Source: an uncultured Rhodobacter sp. (GTDB lineage Bacteria > Pseudomonadota > Alphaproteobacteria > Rhodobacterales > Rhodobacteraceae). From it: DNA of 21,805 nucleotides. Below the pieces are notes generated by a model, which was not told the origin of the DNA, searched no databases, and was given only the letters and a program-made list of their open reading frames with translations. A program made the position numbers and the translations under genes. Shown piece after piece: positions 16,401-21,805 of this stretch (its first letter is position 1; each line of letters opens with the position of its first letter). The stretch spans positions 1-21,805 of the forward strand of contig CALGTJ010000055.1 of NCBI GenBank assembly GCA_937901435.1, given 5' to 3'.

Positions 16401-16933
16401 TCGGGGCCATTGATTGGCCGCATGCCACGTCCGCCGCCGCCCCACGAGGCCTTGAGCATCAAAGGATAGCCGACTTCGGCGGCCTCTTTGGCGATCAGGT
16501 CCATATCCTCGCCAAGCACCTCGGTTGCCGGGATCACTGGTACGCCGGCTTTGATCGCTACTTTGCGGGCAGAGGCCTTGTCGCCAAGCGCGCGCATTGT
16601 ATCGGCCTTCGGGCCGATGAATGTGATGCCCGCCTCGGTGCAAGCCTCTACAAAATCGGGATTTTCTGAGAGCAAACCGTAACCGGGATGGATCGCATCC
16701 GCACCGCACATCTTGGCGACGCGAATGATTTCCTCGATGCTGAGGTAGGCGGCGACCGGGCCGAGATCCTCACCGATCAGATAGGCCTCATCCGCTTTGA
16801 ACCGGTGCAGGGAAAGCTTGTCTTCGCTGGCATAGACCGCCACGGTCCGTTTGCCCAATTCATTAGCGGCGCGCATCACCCGGATGGCGATCTCGCCGCG
16901 ATTGGCAATCAGGATTTTCTTGAAGTCTGACAT
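13493..16933 (-). CDS. pyc: Pyruvate carboxylase
   Basis: Pyc makes oxaloacetate from pyruvate and bicarbonate using ATP and biotin, refilling the TCA cycle. The 1146-residue protein holds all domains in one chain. The biotin carboxylase part comes first (KILIANRGEIAIRVMRA at the N-terminus, the glycine loop GGGGRGM at 165-171, EVNPRVQVEHTVTEE). The carboxyltransferase barrel starts around 535 (ITDTTMRDSHQSLLATRMR, with the metal-site motif HLHTHDT). The C-terminal biotin carrier has Lys 1112 in EAMKMET as the biotin site. The frame is open to 17008, but ATG 16933 has GGGGA 9 bases upstream and gives the standard start MSDFKKILIANRGE. It stands alone on the strand, ended by a terminator, with a lactate dehydrogenase-like gene upstream whose product, pyruvate, is its substrate. 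Confidence 0.97.
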   Translation of the reverse strand: MSDFKKILIANRGEIAIRVMRAANELGKRTVAVYASEDKLSLHRFKADEAYLIGEDLGPVAAYLSIEEIIRVAKMCGADAIHPGYGLLSENPDFVEACTEAGITFIGPKADTMRALGDKASARKVAIKAGVPVIPATEVLGEDMDLIAKEAAEVGYPLMLKASWGGGGRGMRPINGPEELEEKIREGRREAEAAFGNGEGYLEKMILRARHVEVQILGDNQGNIYHLWERDCSVQRRNQKVVERAPAPYLSGAQREKICNLGKKIAEAVDYECAGTIEFLMDMDTGEFFFIEVNPRVQVEHTVTEEVTGIDIVRAQILLAEGKSLIEATGTASQYDVKLDGHAIQCRITTEDPGNNFIPDYGRITAYRGATGMGIRLDGGTAYSGAVITRYYDSLLEKVTAWAPTPEAAIARMDRALREFRIRGVSTNIAFVENLLRHPIFLNYEYHTKFIDQTPELFDFKIRRDRATKILTYIGDITVNGHPETLGRVRPPHDLRLPKAPKPNADGATAGTKQILEQFGAQAVADWMADHKHLLITDTTMRDSHQSLLATRMRSIDMINIAPNYAADLPQLFSVECWGGATFDVAYRFLQECPWQRLRDLRAAMPNLMTQMLLRGSNGVGYTNYPDNVVQSFVTQAAETGIDLFRVFDPLNWVENMRVTMDAVIESGKVLEGSICYTGDVMDPDRAKYDLKYYVKMAKELKDAGTHILGLKDMGGLLKPAAARLLVKTLKEETGLPIHLHTHDTAGIACATILAAADAGVDAVDCAMDSLSGNTSQATLGTLVEALKGSKRDTGLDIGAIRTISNYWEAVRGHYAAFESGLQAPSSEVYLHEMPGGQFTNLKAQARSMGLEDRWHEVAKTYADVNQMFGDVIKVTPIAKTVGDLTLMMVSQGLSCEDVLNPDTEVNFPESVINLMKGNVGQAHGGFPKDIVKKVLKGEEPITVRPGSLLDPADIEATRKAVAEELGVEIDNEDLNGYFMYPKVFTDYRTRNELYGPVRTLPTKTFFYGMEPGEEITAEIDPGKTLEILLQAVGEPHEDGSVRVFFELNGQPRVVRVVDRKATASSAVRPKAELGNANHLGAPMPGVVASVAAIVGAKVKAGDLLLTIEAMKMETGMHADRDAVIKAVHVTPGAQIDAKDLLVEFE

Positions 16934-17125
16934 GTATATCGTCCCCGGAATGATGCAGGTGCAGCATTCGTGTACGGTGATTATGCAGACGCGTAAAGGC
17001 GGTGGCAACGATGCGAGGGCGCAATGGACGATGAACCTTGGGGAGTCTTACGCCCTTTGAATTGAATTTATTGGACTATTCATCTGGCACGACGGACATG
17101 TGTTTCAGATTGCCTAAACAGCAGT

Positions 17126-17155
17126 TGCCCTAAATTTGTGCAAATGCGCAGGGCA
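17126..17155. promoter_or_regulatory. Nested dyad upstream of pyc
   Basis: TGCCCT (17126-17131) and AGGGCA (17150-17155) flank an inner inverted repeat ATTTG-TG-CAAAT (17134-17145). It lies about 190 bases before the pyc start. It looks like an operator, or a hairpin in the leader, but the protein that might bind is unknown. Confidence 0.35.
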
Positions 17156-17181
17156 TTGGGGTCTGACATGGTTGAATAGGG

Positions 17182-17226
17182 TGGGGGCTAGCCCCCATAC
17201 CCCCAGAGTATTTTTGCCAAGATGAA
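17182..17226 (+). repeat. Dispersed intergenic hairpin repeat, copy 3
   Basis: The perfect 16-bp palindrome TGGGGGCTAGCCCCCA (17182-17197) is followed by a C-rich spacer and the 19-base tail GTATTTTTGCCAAGATGAA (17208-17226), identical to copy 2. It lies 33 bases after the lldD stop, but points against lldD. Its stem could still act after lldD on the - strand. Confidence 0.75.
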
Positions 17227-17259
17227 TATGGCAAGGAAACGGCCTAGAATTGCGGAAGC

Positions 17260-18396
17260 CTAGCGCAACCTAGCGGCTAATCCATCGTATCCGGCAAGCC
17301 CCATTTGTCCAAGATTCGATTTCAGGTCTTCGCGCAGGATATGTACCACATGGGCGGCACCAGCTGGGCCAAAGGCGGCAAGACCGTAGTGGAAGGCACG
17401 GCCGAGCATTACAAAATCGGCGCCCAAGGCGATGGCGCGAAGAATATCGAGGCCTCCAGAGATGCCGCTGTCAAAAATTAGCGGGTAATCCGGACCCACG
17501 GCGGCGCGGATACCAGGCAAGACCTCGATCGGGGCGGGCGCCGCATCGAATTGTCGGCCTGCATGGTTCGAGACCCATGCAGCATCCACACCTTCTTCGC
17601 GCAGTCGGACGGCGTCTTCCGGGACCAAAACGCCTTTCACGATCAGCGGGCCTTCCCATGCGTCGCGGATCCAGCGCAGATAGTCCCAATCTGGAGAGGT
17701 GCGGATCAGATAGCCCATGTGTTTGGTCGAGGTAGCAACGCTTGCCGCACCAGTATAACTTTCGATAAAGCGCATCCGCGGAAGGCCGTGCTGCATCGTG
17801 GCCATGGCCCAGGCAGGGCGCAGGGCGATTTGGCTAAGGATGCGCGGCGTTAGCTTCGGCGGCACACTCATCCCGCCTTTGCGCTGGCGCTCACGACGGC
17901 TTGCAACGGGCACATCGGCGGTCAGGATCAGCGTGTCAAAACCGGCATCCTTGATCCGTCCAAGCATATTCTTGCGAATTTCCGGATCACGGGGTGGATA
18001 AAGTTGAAACCAGCGCGCATCCCCGCAATGGGGGGCGATGGTTTCAGGCGTTTGAGTGGCCACTGTAGAGAGGCCGTAAGGTATGTTTTCGGCGCGACCC
18101 AGTTGCGCCAAGTTTTTTTCAGCCTCCGGCCACATCATCCCCGACATACCGACGGGTGCGATACCGAAAGGCAGGGGATAGTCGCGCCCCAAAAAGCTTT
18201 TGCTGAGATCGACGGTGACTTCGCCCGACAGAATCGCCGGATTGAACAAAATTTCGTCGAGCTTATCTCGGTTGCGCTGCAAAGCGGCCTCTTTGCCTGT
18301 GGCGCTATCAAGATAGTCCCAAACAAAGCGCGGAATCCGCCGACGGGCGCGATCGCGCAAGTCAGAGATTGACGGGTATGACTGATCTAGATCCAT
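17260..18396 (-). CDS. lldD: FMN-dependent L-lactate dehydrogenase-like enzyme
   Basis: A flavin-dependent alpha-hydroxy acid dehydrogenase, 378 residues, that probably oxidises L-lactate to pyruvate and passes electrons to the respiratory chain. FMN and active-site motifs are in order: YGLSTVATQTPETI, WFQLYPPRDPEI, LTADVPVASRRERQRKG, the FMN-contacting Lys in LIVKGVLVPEDA, the catalytic His and Arg in SNHAGRQFDAAP, and DSGISGGLDILRA with GADFVMLGRAF. The usual SNHGGRQLDG reads SNHAGRQFDA here. The overall family is clear, but glycolate or another 2-hydroxy acid is possible, so the symbol is tentative. It is divergent from the helicase gene and upstream of pyc on the same strand, although a repeat lies between and a shared transcript is unlikely. 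Confidence 0.85.
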   Translation of the reverse strand: MDLDQSYPSISDLRDRARRRIPRFVWDYLDSATGKEAALQRNRDKLDEILFNPAILSGEVTVDLSKSFLGRDYPLPFGIAPVGMSGMMWPEAEKNLAQLGRAENIPYGLSTVATQTPETIAPHCGDARWFQLYPPRDPEIRKNMLGRIKDAGFDTLILTADVPVASRRERQRKGGMSVPPKLTPRILSQIALRPAWAMATMQHGLPRMRFIESYTGAASVATSTKHMGYLIRTSPDWDYLRWIRDAWEGPLIVKGVLVPEDAVRLREEGVDAAWVSNHAGRQFDAAPAPIEVLPGIRAAVGPDYPLIFDSGISGGLDILRAIALGADFVMLGRAFHYGLAAFGPAGAAHVVHILREDLKSNLGQMGLAGYDGLAARLR

Positions 18397-18584
18397 GTCG
18401 CATCTTTAGCAGGTTGGTTTGGAACGAAAAGATATGTTTTGAAAGATTTCTTCTATCCTCGGGATATCCTTTCCACTCAGTGGTTATGATCGCTGTGCAC
18501 TTGTTGAGGATTACGTAAATATGTTGCGGAACAATTAAAGAACATAGCTTTTCATGCACTAAATCTCGCGTTAGACTGAAACGT
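18397..18584. other. Divergent promoter region of lldD and the helicase gene
   Basis: An AT-rich 188-base space between divergent genes. Besides the LexA-type box at 18529-18543 it contains the short palindromes GGATATCC (18462-18469) and CCACT-C-AGTGG (18473-18483), which could be an operator for lldD. I could not place convincing -35/-10 pairs for either gene. Confidence 0.4.
18529..18543. promoter_or_regulatory. LexA (SOS) box upstream of the helicase
   Basis: GAACAATTAAAGAAC fits GAAC-N7-GAAC exactly, the reverse complement of the direct-repeat LexA site GTTC-N7-GTTC known in alphaproteobacteria. It lies 42 bases before the helicase start, a position suited to repression. UvrD-type helicase genes are LexA targets in several bacteria. 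Binding here is inferred from the motif. Confidence 0.65.
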
Positions 18585-20945
18585 ATGAGCAGATTTGACG
18601 AAAACGATGCCTTTGAAGGCGCAGCAGCCCTGTCCCTGTCCGCGCGCGCAATGGCCGCGCGGCCTGCACCGTATATGGACGACCTCAATTCGGCGCAACG
18701 TAAGGCGGTCGAGGCGTTGGACGGGCCTGTTTTGATGCTGGCGGGTGCCGGCACCGGCAAGACTAAGGCACTGACCACACGGATTGCGCATTTGCTTAAT
18801 TCCGGCAAAGCGCGCCCGAATGAGATTTTGGCGGTGACGTTTACCAATAAGGCGGCGCGCGAGATGAAGAATCGTGTGGCGCGTTTGCTGGGGCAGACCG
18901 TCGAGGGAATGCCTTGGCTTGGGACGTTCCACGCGATTTGCGTGAAATTATTGCGCCGCCACGCCGAATTGGTCGGTCTTAAGTCTAATTTCACAATTTT
19001 GGATACAGATGATCAGGTGCGCCTGCTGAAACAGTTGATCGTGGTAAATGGGATCGACGAAAAACGCTGGCCGCCCCGCATGTTGAGCGGGATCATTGAT
19101 AACTGGAAAAACCGGGCCTGGACGCCTGACAAAGTGCCTGTGGGAGAGGCAAGTGCGTTTAACCAGCGAGGAGTAGAGCTTTACGCCCAATACCAGACCC
19201 GCCTGAAAGAACTGAATGCAACGGATTTTGGCGATTTGTTGCTGCATGTGGTGACGATTTTCCAGACCCATGAGGATGTGCTGAAACAATATCAGCGCTG
19301 GTTCAAATATGTGTTGGTGGACGAGTATCAGGATACAAACGTCGCCCAGTATTTATGGCTGCGATTGCTGGCGGCGGGGCATAAGAACATCTGCTGCGTG
19401 GGCGATGATGACCAGTCGATCTATGGGTGGCGCGGGGCCGAGGTCGGCAATATCCTGCGGTTCGAAAAGGATTTTCCCGGTGCGACGGTGGTGCGGCTGG
19501 AACAAAATTACCGCTCGACGCCGCATATTCTGGCGGCGGCTTCAGGGGTGATCGAGGCCAACAAGGGGCGGCTGGGCAAGACCTTGTTCACCGACAAGGG
19601 CGAGGGCGAAATGGTGCGCTTGATCGGTCATTGGGATGGCGAGGAAGAGGCGCGCTGGATCGGGGAAGAGGTCGAGGCGATGCAAAGCGGGACGCGTGGT
19701 CTGCGTCCTTTCAGCCTTGACCATATGGCGATTCTTGTGCGCGCCTCTCATCAGATGCGTGCGTTTGAGGATCGGTTTTTAACGATTGGTTTACCGTACC
19801 GCGTTATCGGTGGCCCACGGTTCTACGAACTGATGGAGATTCGCGATGCGATGGCCTATTTTCGCGTCGCCACCAGCCCGGATGACGATCTGGCGTTCGA
19901 ACGGATTGTAAACACGCCCAAGCGCGGGGCAGGCGATAAAGCGCAGCAAGCGATTCAACGCGCGGCGCGTGGCAATGGGGTCTCTTTGCTGGAAGGGGCG
20001 CGGCTTGCGGTGGCTGCGGGCGAGCTTGGTGGCAAGGCGAAGACTGAAATAGCCAAGCTGGTTGATCATTTCGACCGATGGTGTGCCATGGTTCGGGCGG
20101 GGCAGATCAGCCATGTGGAATTGGCAGAGCAGATCCTCGACGAATCCGGGTACACGACGATGTGGCAAAATGACAAGACACCAGAGGCGCCCGGGCGACT
20201 TGAGAACCTAAAGGAATTGGTCAAGGCGCTGGAGCAATTTGAGAATCTGCAAGGGTTTCTGGAGCATGTCTCGTTGATCATGGACAATGAGTCGGATGAT
20301 GGCGGCGCGAAGATTTCCATTATGACGCTGCACGCCGCCAAGGGATTGGAATTTCCGGCTGTGTTCCTGCCCGGTTGGGAAGATGGTCTGTTTCCAAGCC
20401 AGCGATCAATGGATGAAAGCGGTGTCAAAGGCTTGGAAGAAGAGCGCCGCCTTGCCTATGTGGGCATCACGCGCGCCGAAGAATTGTGCACGATCAGCTT
20501 TGCGGCCAACCGTCGGGTCTATGGGCAATGGCAATCGGCGCTGCCGAGCCGGTTTATCGACGAATTGCCTTCTGACCATGTGGATGTATTGACGCCACCG
20601 GGTCTTTACGGTGGCGGATACGGCGCGGCTGGTATGGGCGGTGGAATTCAGGCCCGTGCGGCAGAGGTCGACGGGTATAATTCACCCGGCTGGAAACGGC
20701 TGCAACAACGTCAAAGCGCGCGCCCCATGTCGCAGCCTCGGGAAAATAGTGGGGCCGTCATTGATCTTAGCGCGGTCTCGGCCTTTACCCAAGGCGACCG
20801 GGTGTTCCATCAAAAGTTTGGGTACGGCTATGTTATGGGGATCGAGGGCGACAAGCTGGACATCGAATTCGAGAAGGCCGGGTCGAAAAAGGTCGTTGCC
20901 AAATTTGTCACGCCCGCAGACCGGGTGGATGACGTGCCGTTTTAA
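18585..20945 (+). CDS. uvrD: UvrD/PcrA-type ATP-dependent DNA helicase
   Basis: A superfamily 1A 3'-5' DNA helicase of 786 residues acting in nucleotide excision repair, mismatch repair and removal of RecA or stalled polymerases. All motifs are present in order: the Q-motif LNSAQRKAV, Walker A GAGTGKT (54-60), Ia TFTNKAAREMK, II VDEYQDTN, III GDDDQSIYGWRGA, IV EQNYRST, V TLHAAKGLEFPAVF and VI EERRLAYVGITRAEE. The C-terminal end (GDRVFHQKFGYGYVMGIEGDKLDIEFEKAG) is the Tudor-like domain that in PcrA/UvrD binds RNA polymerase. That favours PcrA/UvrD over Rep. There is an N-terminal extension of about 30 residues before the Q-motif. The start ATG has only a weak ribosome binding site. A LexA-type box upstream suggests SOS induction. 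Confidence 0.95.
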   Translation: MSRFDENDAFEGAAALSLSARAMAARPAPYMDDLNSAQRKAVEALDGPVLMLAGAGTGKTKALTTRIAHLLNSGKARPNEILAVTFTNKAAREMKNRVARLLGQTVEGMPWLGTFHAICVKLLRRHAELVGLKSNFTILDTDDQVRLLKQLIVVNGIDEKRWPPRMLSGIIDNWKNRAWTPDKVPVGEASAFNQRGVELYAQYQTRLKELNATDFGDLLLHVVTIFQTHEDVLKQYQRWFKYVLVDEYQDTNVAQYLWLRLLAAGHKNICCVGDDDQSIYGWRGAEVGNILRFEKDFPGATVVRLEQNYRSTPHILAAASGVIEANKGRLGKTLFTDKGEGEMVRLIGHWDGEEEARWIGEEVEAMQSGTRGLRPFSLDHMAILVRASHQMRAFEDRFLTIGLPYRVIGGPRFYELMEIRDAMAYFRVATSPDDDLAFERIVNTPKRGAGDKAQQAIQRAARGNGVSLLEGARLAVAAGELGGKAKTEIAKLVDHFDRWCAMVRAGQISHVELAEQILDESGYTTMWQNDKTPEAPGRLENLKELVKALEQFENLQGFLEHVSLIMDNESDDGGAKISIMTLHAAKGLEFPAVFLPGWEDGLFPSQRSMDESGVKGLEEERRLAYVGITRAEELCTISFAANRRVYGQWQSALPSRFIDELPSDHVDVLTPPGLYGGGYGAAGMGGGIQARAAEVDGYNSPGWKRLQQRQSARPMSQPRENSGAVIDLSAVSAFTQGDRVFHQKFGYGYVMGIEGDKLDIEFEKAGSKKVVAKFVTPADRVDDVPF

Positions 20946-21006
20946 AACAGAGGGCTGTGGCGACTGATGGCCGTCCCGCGAGATGCTAAATCATACCCGT
21001 TTTTAT

Positions 21007-21044
21007 AAAAAAACGGCGGTTTCGGGGGAGGACCGAAACCGCCG
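21007..21044 (-). ncRNA. CcsR/cuckoo-type hairpin RNA 4, with terminator
   Basis: On the - strand a perfect 12-bp stem (21033-21044 with 21014-21025) encloses a 7-base loop TCCTCCC. Seven T follow (21013-21007), so this last hairpin also ends the whole DUF1127-RNA transcript. The loop holds the C-rich core of the CCUCCUCCC motif. On the + strand the same stem is followed by TTCTTTTT and probably also ends the helicase transcript. Confidence 0.75.
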
Positions 21045-21053
21045 CTTCTTTTT

Positions 21054-21086
21054 GCAGGCAATATTCTGGGAGGAAGACTTGCCTGC
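21054..21086 (-). ncRNA. CcsR/cuckoo-type hairpin RNA 3
   Basis: A perfect 8-bp stem on the - strand (GCAGGCAA, 21086-21079, with TTGCCTGC, 21061-21054) encloses a loop that contains CTTCCTCCC, a one-base variant of the CCUCCUCCC motif. It lies 9 bases before hairpin 4 in the direction of transcription. Confidence 0.7.
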
Positions 21087-21098
21087 GTAAAGAAAAAT

Positions 21099-21131
21099 GC
21101 GGCGACATCAGGGAGGAGGAGATGCCGCCGC
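21099..21131 (-). ncRNA. CcsR/cuckoo-type hairpin RNA 2
   Basis: An 11-bp stem with one mismatch (GCGGCGGCATC, 21131-21121, with GATGTCGCCGC, 21109-21099) holds the 11-base loop TCCTCCTCCCT on the - strand, which displays a complete CCUCCUCCC motif. It is the clearest member of the four-hairpin row. Confidence 0.8.
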
Positions 21132-21139
21132 CGTAGTTA

Positions 21140-21173
21140 CAGACCCACCCAGGGAGGAGGAGAGGGCAGCCTG
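21140..21173 (-). ncRNA. CcsR/cuckoo-type hairpin RNA 1
   Basis: On the - strand CAGGCTGCCC (21173-21164) can pair with GGGTGGGTCTG (21150-21140), using several G-U pairs and one bulged G, around a loop containing CCTCCTCCC. It starts 13 bases after the DUF1127 stop codon. The stem is the weakest of the four, but the loop motif is complete. Confidence 0.65.
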
Positions 21174-21186
21174 ATCTCTTGAAACC

Positions 21187-21405
21187 TTATTTCGGGTTGA
21201 ACGCAGCCTCATAGGCGATGGCGCGGATGTTGCTACGATGAATGCCCAGATCGGCGAGATCGCGATCACCGAGGGCGGCCAGTTCACGCACGGTCGTGTT
21301 GTACACGCGGCGCTGTGCGGCAGAGGCGCGGATTAAGTCCAGCGCATTGCGCAGGCGTTGCATCAGGCCGATATCGTAGCTTTGGGTCGTGTTTACATAT
21401 GTCAT
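21187..21405 (-). CDS. DUF1127 (YjiS-like) small protein, CcaF1-like
   Basis: A 72-residue basic protein with a C-terminal DUF1127 domain: RVYNTTVRELAALGDRDLADLGIHRSNIRAIAYEAA, rich in Arg and ending AFNPK. In Rhodobacter sphaeroides a DUF1127 protein of this kind, CcaF1, is encoded just upstream of the CcsR1-4 small RNAs, binds RNA and affects their maturation. The same layout is seen here, with four CCUCCUCCC hairpins directly after the stop. The ATG at 21405 has GAG 7 bases upstream; another ATG two codons earlier (21411) is possible. The frame is open to 21636, but that extension has no protein-like features. Cotranscription with the RNAs and stress regulation by RpoH-type sigma factors are inferred from R. 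sphaeroides. Confidence 0.88.
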   Translation of the reverse strand: MTYVNTTQSYDIGLMQRLRNALDLIRASAAQRRVYNTTVRELAALGDRDLADLGIHRSNIRAIAYEAAFNPK

Positions 21406-21411
21406 AATCAT

Positions 21412-21669
21412 ACTCGCTCGTCTCGTGTTGGGCAGCGTTTCGTGTCTTGGTAAGCGTTCTGCTTTGCTCGCTGCTGTTAGCCCTAACTTAGCCAAATGCT
21501 GCGATTGCACAACGCCCGATACGGAAATGCTGCCATGCAGCATTTGCATAGGTTTCTTAGCGTCATCAAAGCGTGATCTGCTTGAATGTTCAGCAGCGAC
21601 CTCGCGTCGCCTTGCCCTTTGCTTAAAAGGACACACCTATTGCCAGAGATTAAGGCAGAAGGAAAACCC
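21412..21669. other. Divergent promoter region of the DUF1127 and Mrp genes
   Basis: This 258-base space lies between genes pointing away from each other. On the - strand TTGTGC (21512-21507), 16 bases, TAAGTT (21490-21485) is a possible but weak promoter for the DUF1127 gene. AAATGCTGC occurs at 21494-21502 and 21525-21533 and inverted at 21537-21545. I see no convincing gene inside. Confidence 0.4.
21525..21545. promoter_or_regulatory. 21-bp palindrome AAATGCTGC-CAT-GCAGCATTT
   Basis: Two perfect 9-bp arms around CAT, placed in the divergent region between the DUF1127 and Mrp genes. The core CTGC-CAT-GCAG fits the CTGC-N3/4-GCAG pattern reported for PhaR of Paracoccus denitrificans. A third, single AAATGCTGC half-site lies at 21494-21502. 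It is probably an operator; which protein binds is not known. Confidence 0.5.
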
Positions 21670-21805
21670 ATGGCCATCGATTCCGCAGAAATCCGTCAAG
21701 TGTTAAAGGGCCTTAGCCTGCCGGACGGTGGTGATCCTGTCACACGGGACATGGTGCGCGCGCTGACGGTCGACGGGGGAATCGTCCGTTTTGTCATAGA
21801 GGCAG
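21670..21805 (+). CDS. Mrp/ApbC-type Fe-S cluster carrier, N-terminal part
   Basis: The first 45 codons of a gene cut by the window edge. MAIDSAEIRQVLKGLSLPDGGDPVTRDMVRALTV matches the N-terminal MIP18/DUF59-type domain of Mrp/NBP35 (ApbC) ATPases, which carry iron-sulfur clusters to target proteins in the cytoplasm. The ATPase part with its Walker A motif lies beyond the window, so the call rests on the N-terminal pattern alone. AAGGAA lies 6 bases upstream of the ATG. The gene is divergent from the DUF1127-RNA unit and shares its intergenic region, including the 21-bp palindrome. Confidence 0.75.
   Translation, partial: MAIDSAEIRQVLKGLSLPDGGDPVTRDMVRALTVDGGIVRFVIEA

Larger units (their letters stand above)
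16934..17259. other. Intergenic region between lldD and pyc
   Basis: This stretch must hold the pyc promoter, but I see no clear -35/-10 pair. It contains a nested dyad (17126-17155) and a copy of the dispersed hairpin repeat (17182-17226), both listed separately. No open frame here has a ribosome binding site or a recognisable product. Confidence 0.5.

Noticed and set aside
21068..21159. Repeated GGGAGGAGG on the + strand as ribosome binding sites of small genes
   Set aside because: No start codon with an open frame follows at proper spacing; the repeats are the complements of the RNA hairpin loops on the - strand.
21406..21636. N-terminal extension of the DUF1127 frame
   Set aside because: The extra 77 residues are not protein-like, cover the promoter region and palindrome, and the DUF1127 family is usually about 70 residues.

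Overview
This looks like chromosomal DNA of an alphaproteobacterium of the Rhodobacteraceae (Roseobacter-type). The evidence is high GC with Rhodobacter-like proteins, a GAAC-N7-GAAC (alphaproteobacterial LexA) site, a DUF1127 gene followed by four CCUCCUCCC-type hairpin RNAs, and a dispersed intergenic hairpin repeat of a kind I associate with this family. No insertion sequence, prophage, tRNA, rRNA or CRISPR array is visible. Every identification comes from reading translations and motifs, not from a database search.

Positions 1-2143: the 3' end of a class III aminotransferase runs tail to tail, with overlapping stop codons, into an exported FG-GAP/VCBS beta-propeller protein.

Positions 2259-9974: a complete D-xylose uptake and catabolism locus. 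The ABC transporter xylF-xylH-xylG is on +, xylose isomerase xylA on -, the ROK-family regulator xylR on +, and xylulokinase xylB on -. Xylose is imported by XylFHG, isomerised by XylA and phosphorylated by XylB. XylR probably represses through AT-rich operators. One 19-bp operator touches the -35 box of a good xylF promoter, and a related sequence lies in the xylA/xylR divergent region. A strong terminator-like hairpin between xylF and xylH probably sets the excess of binding protein over membrane components.

Positions 9975-13328: a short stand-alone receiver protein lacks the phospho-acceptor Asp. After a tandem repeat and a long hairpin comes a tight three-gene operon on -: a RimB-like retropepsin-type protease, the RimK glutamate ligase, and an AstE/AspA-type zinc hydrolase. 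Together they look like a writer plus two possible erasers for protein glutamylation.

Positions 13432-18396: central carbon genes on -, pyruvate carboxylase (pyc) and an FMN-dependent L-lactate dehydrogenase-like enzyme, separated by a dyad and a repeat copy.

Positions 18529-21805: a UvrD/PcrA helicase under a probable LexA box; then on - a DUF1127 protein with four downstream CcsR/cuckoo-type hairpin RNAs ending in an intrinsic terminator; then, divergently on +, the start of an Mrp/ApbC-type Fe-S carrier gene.
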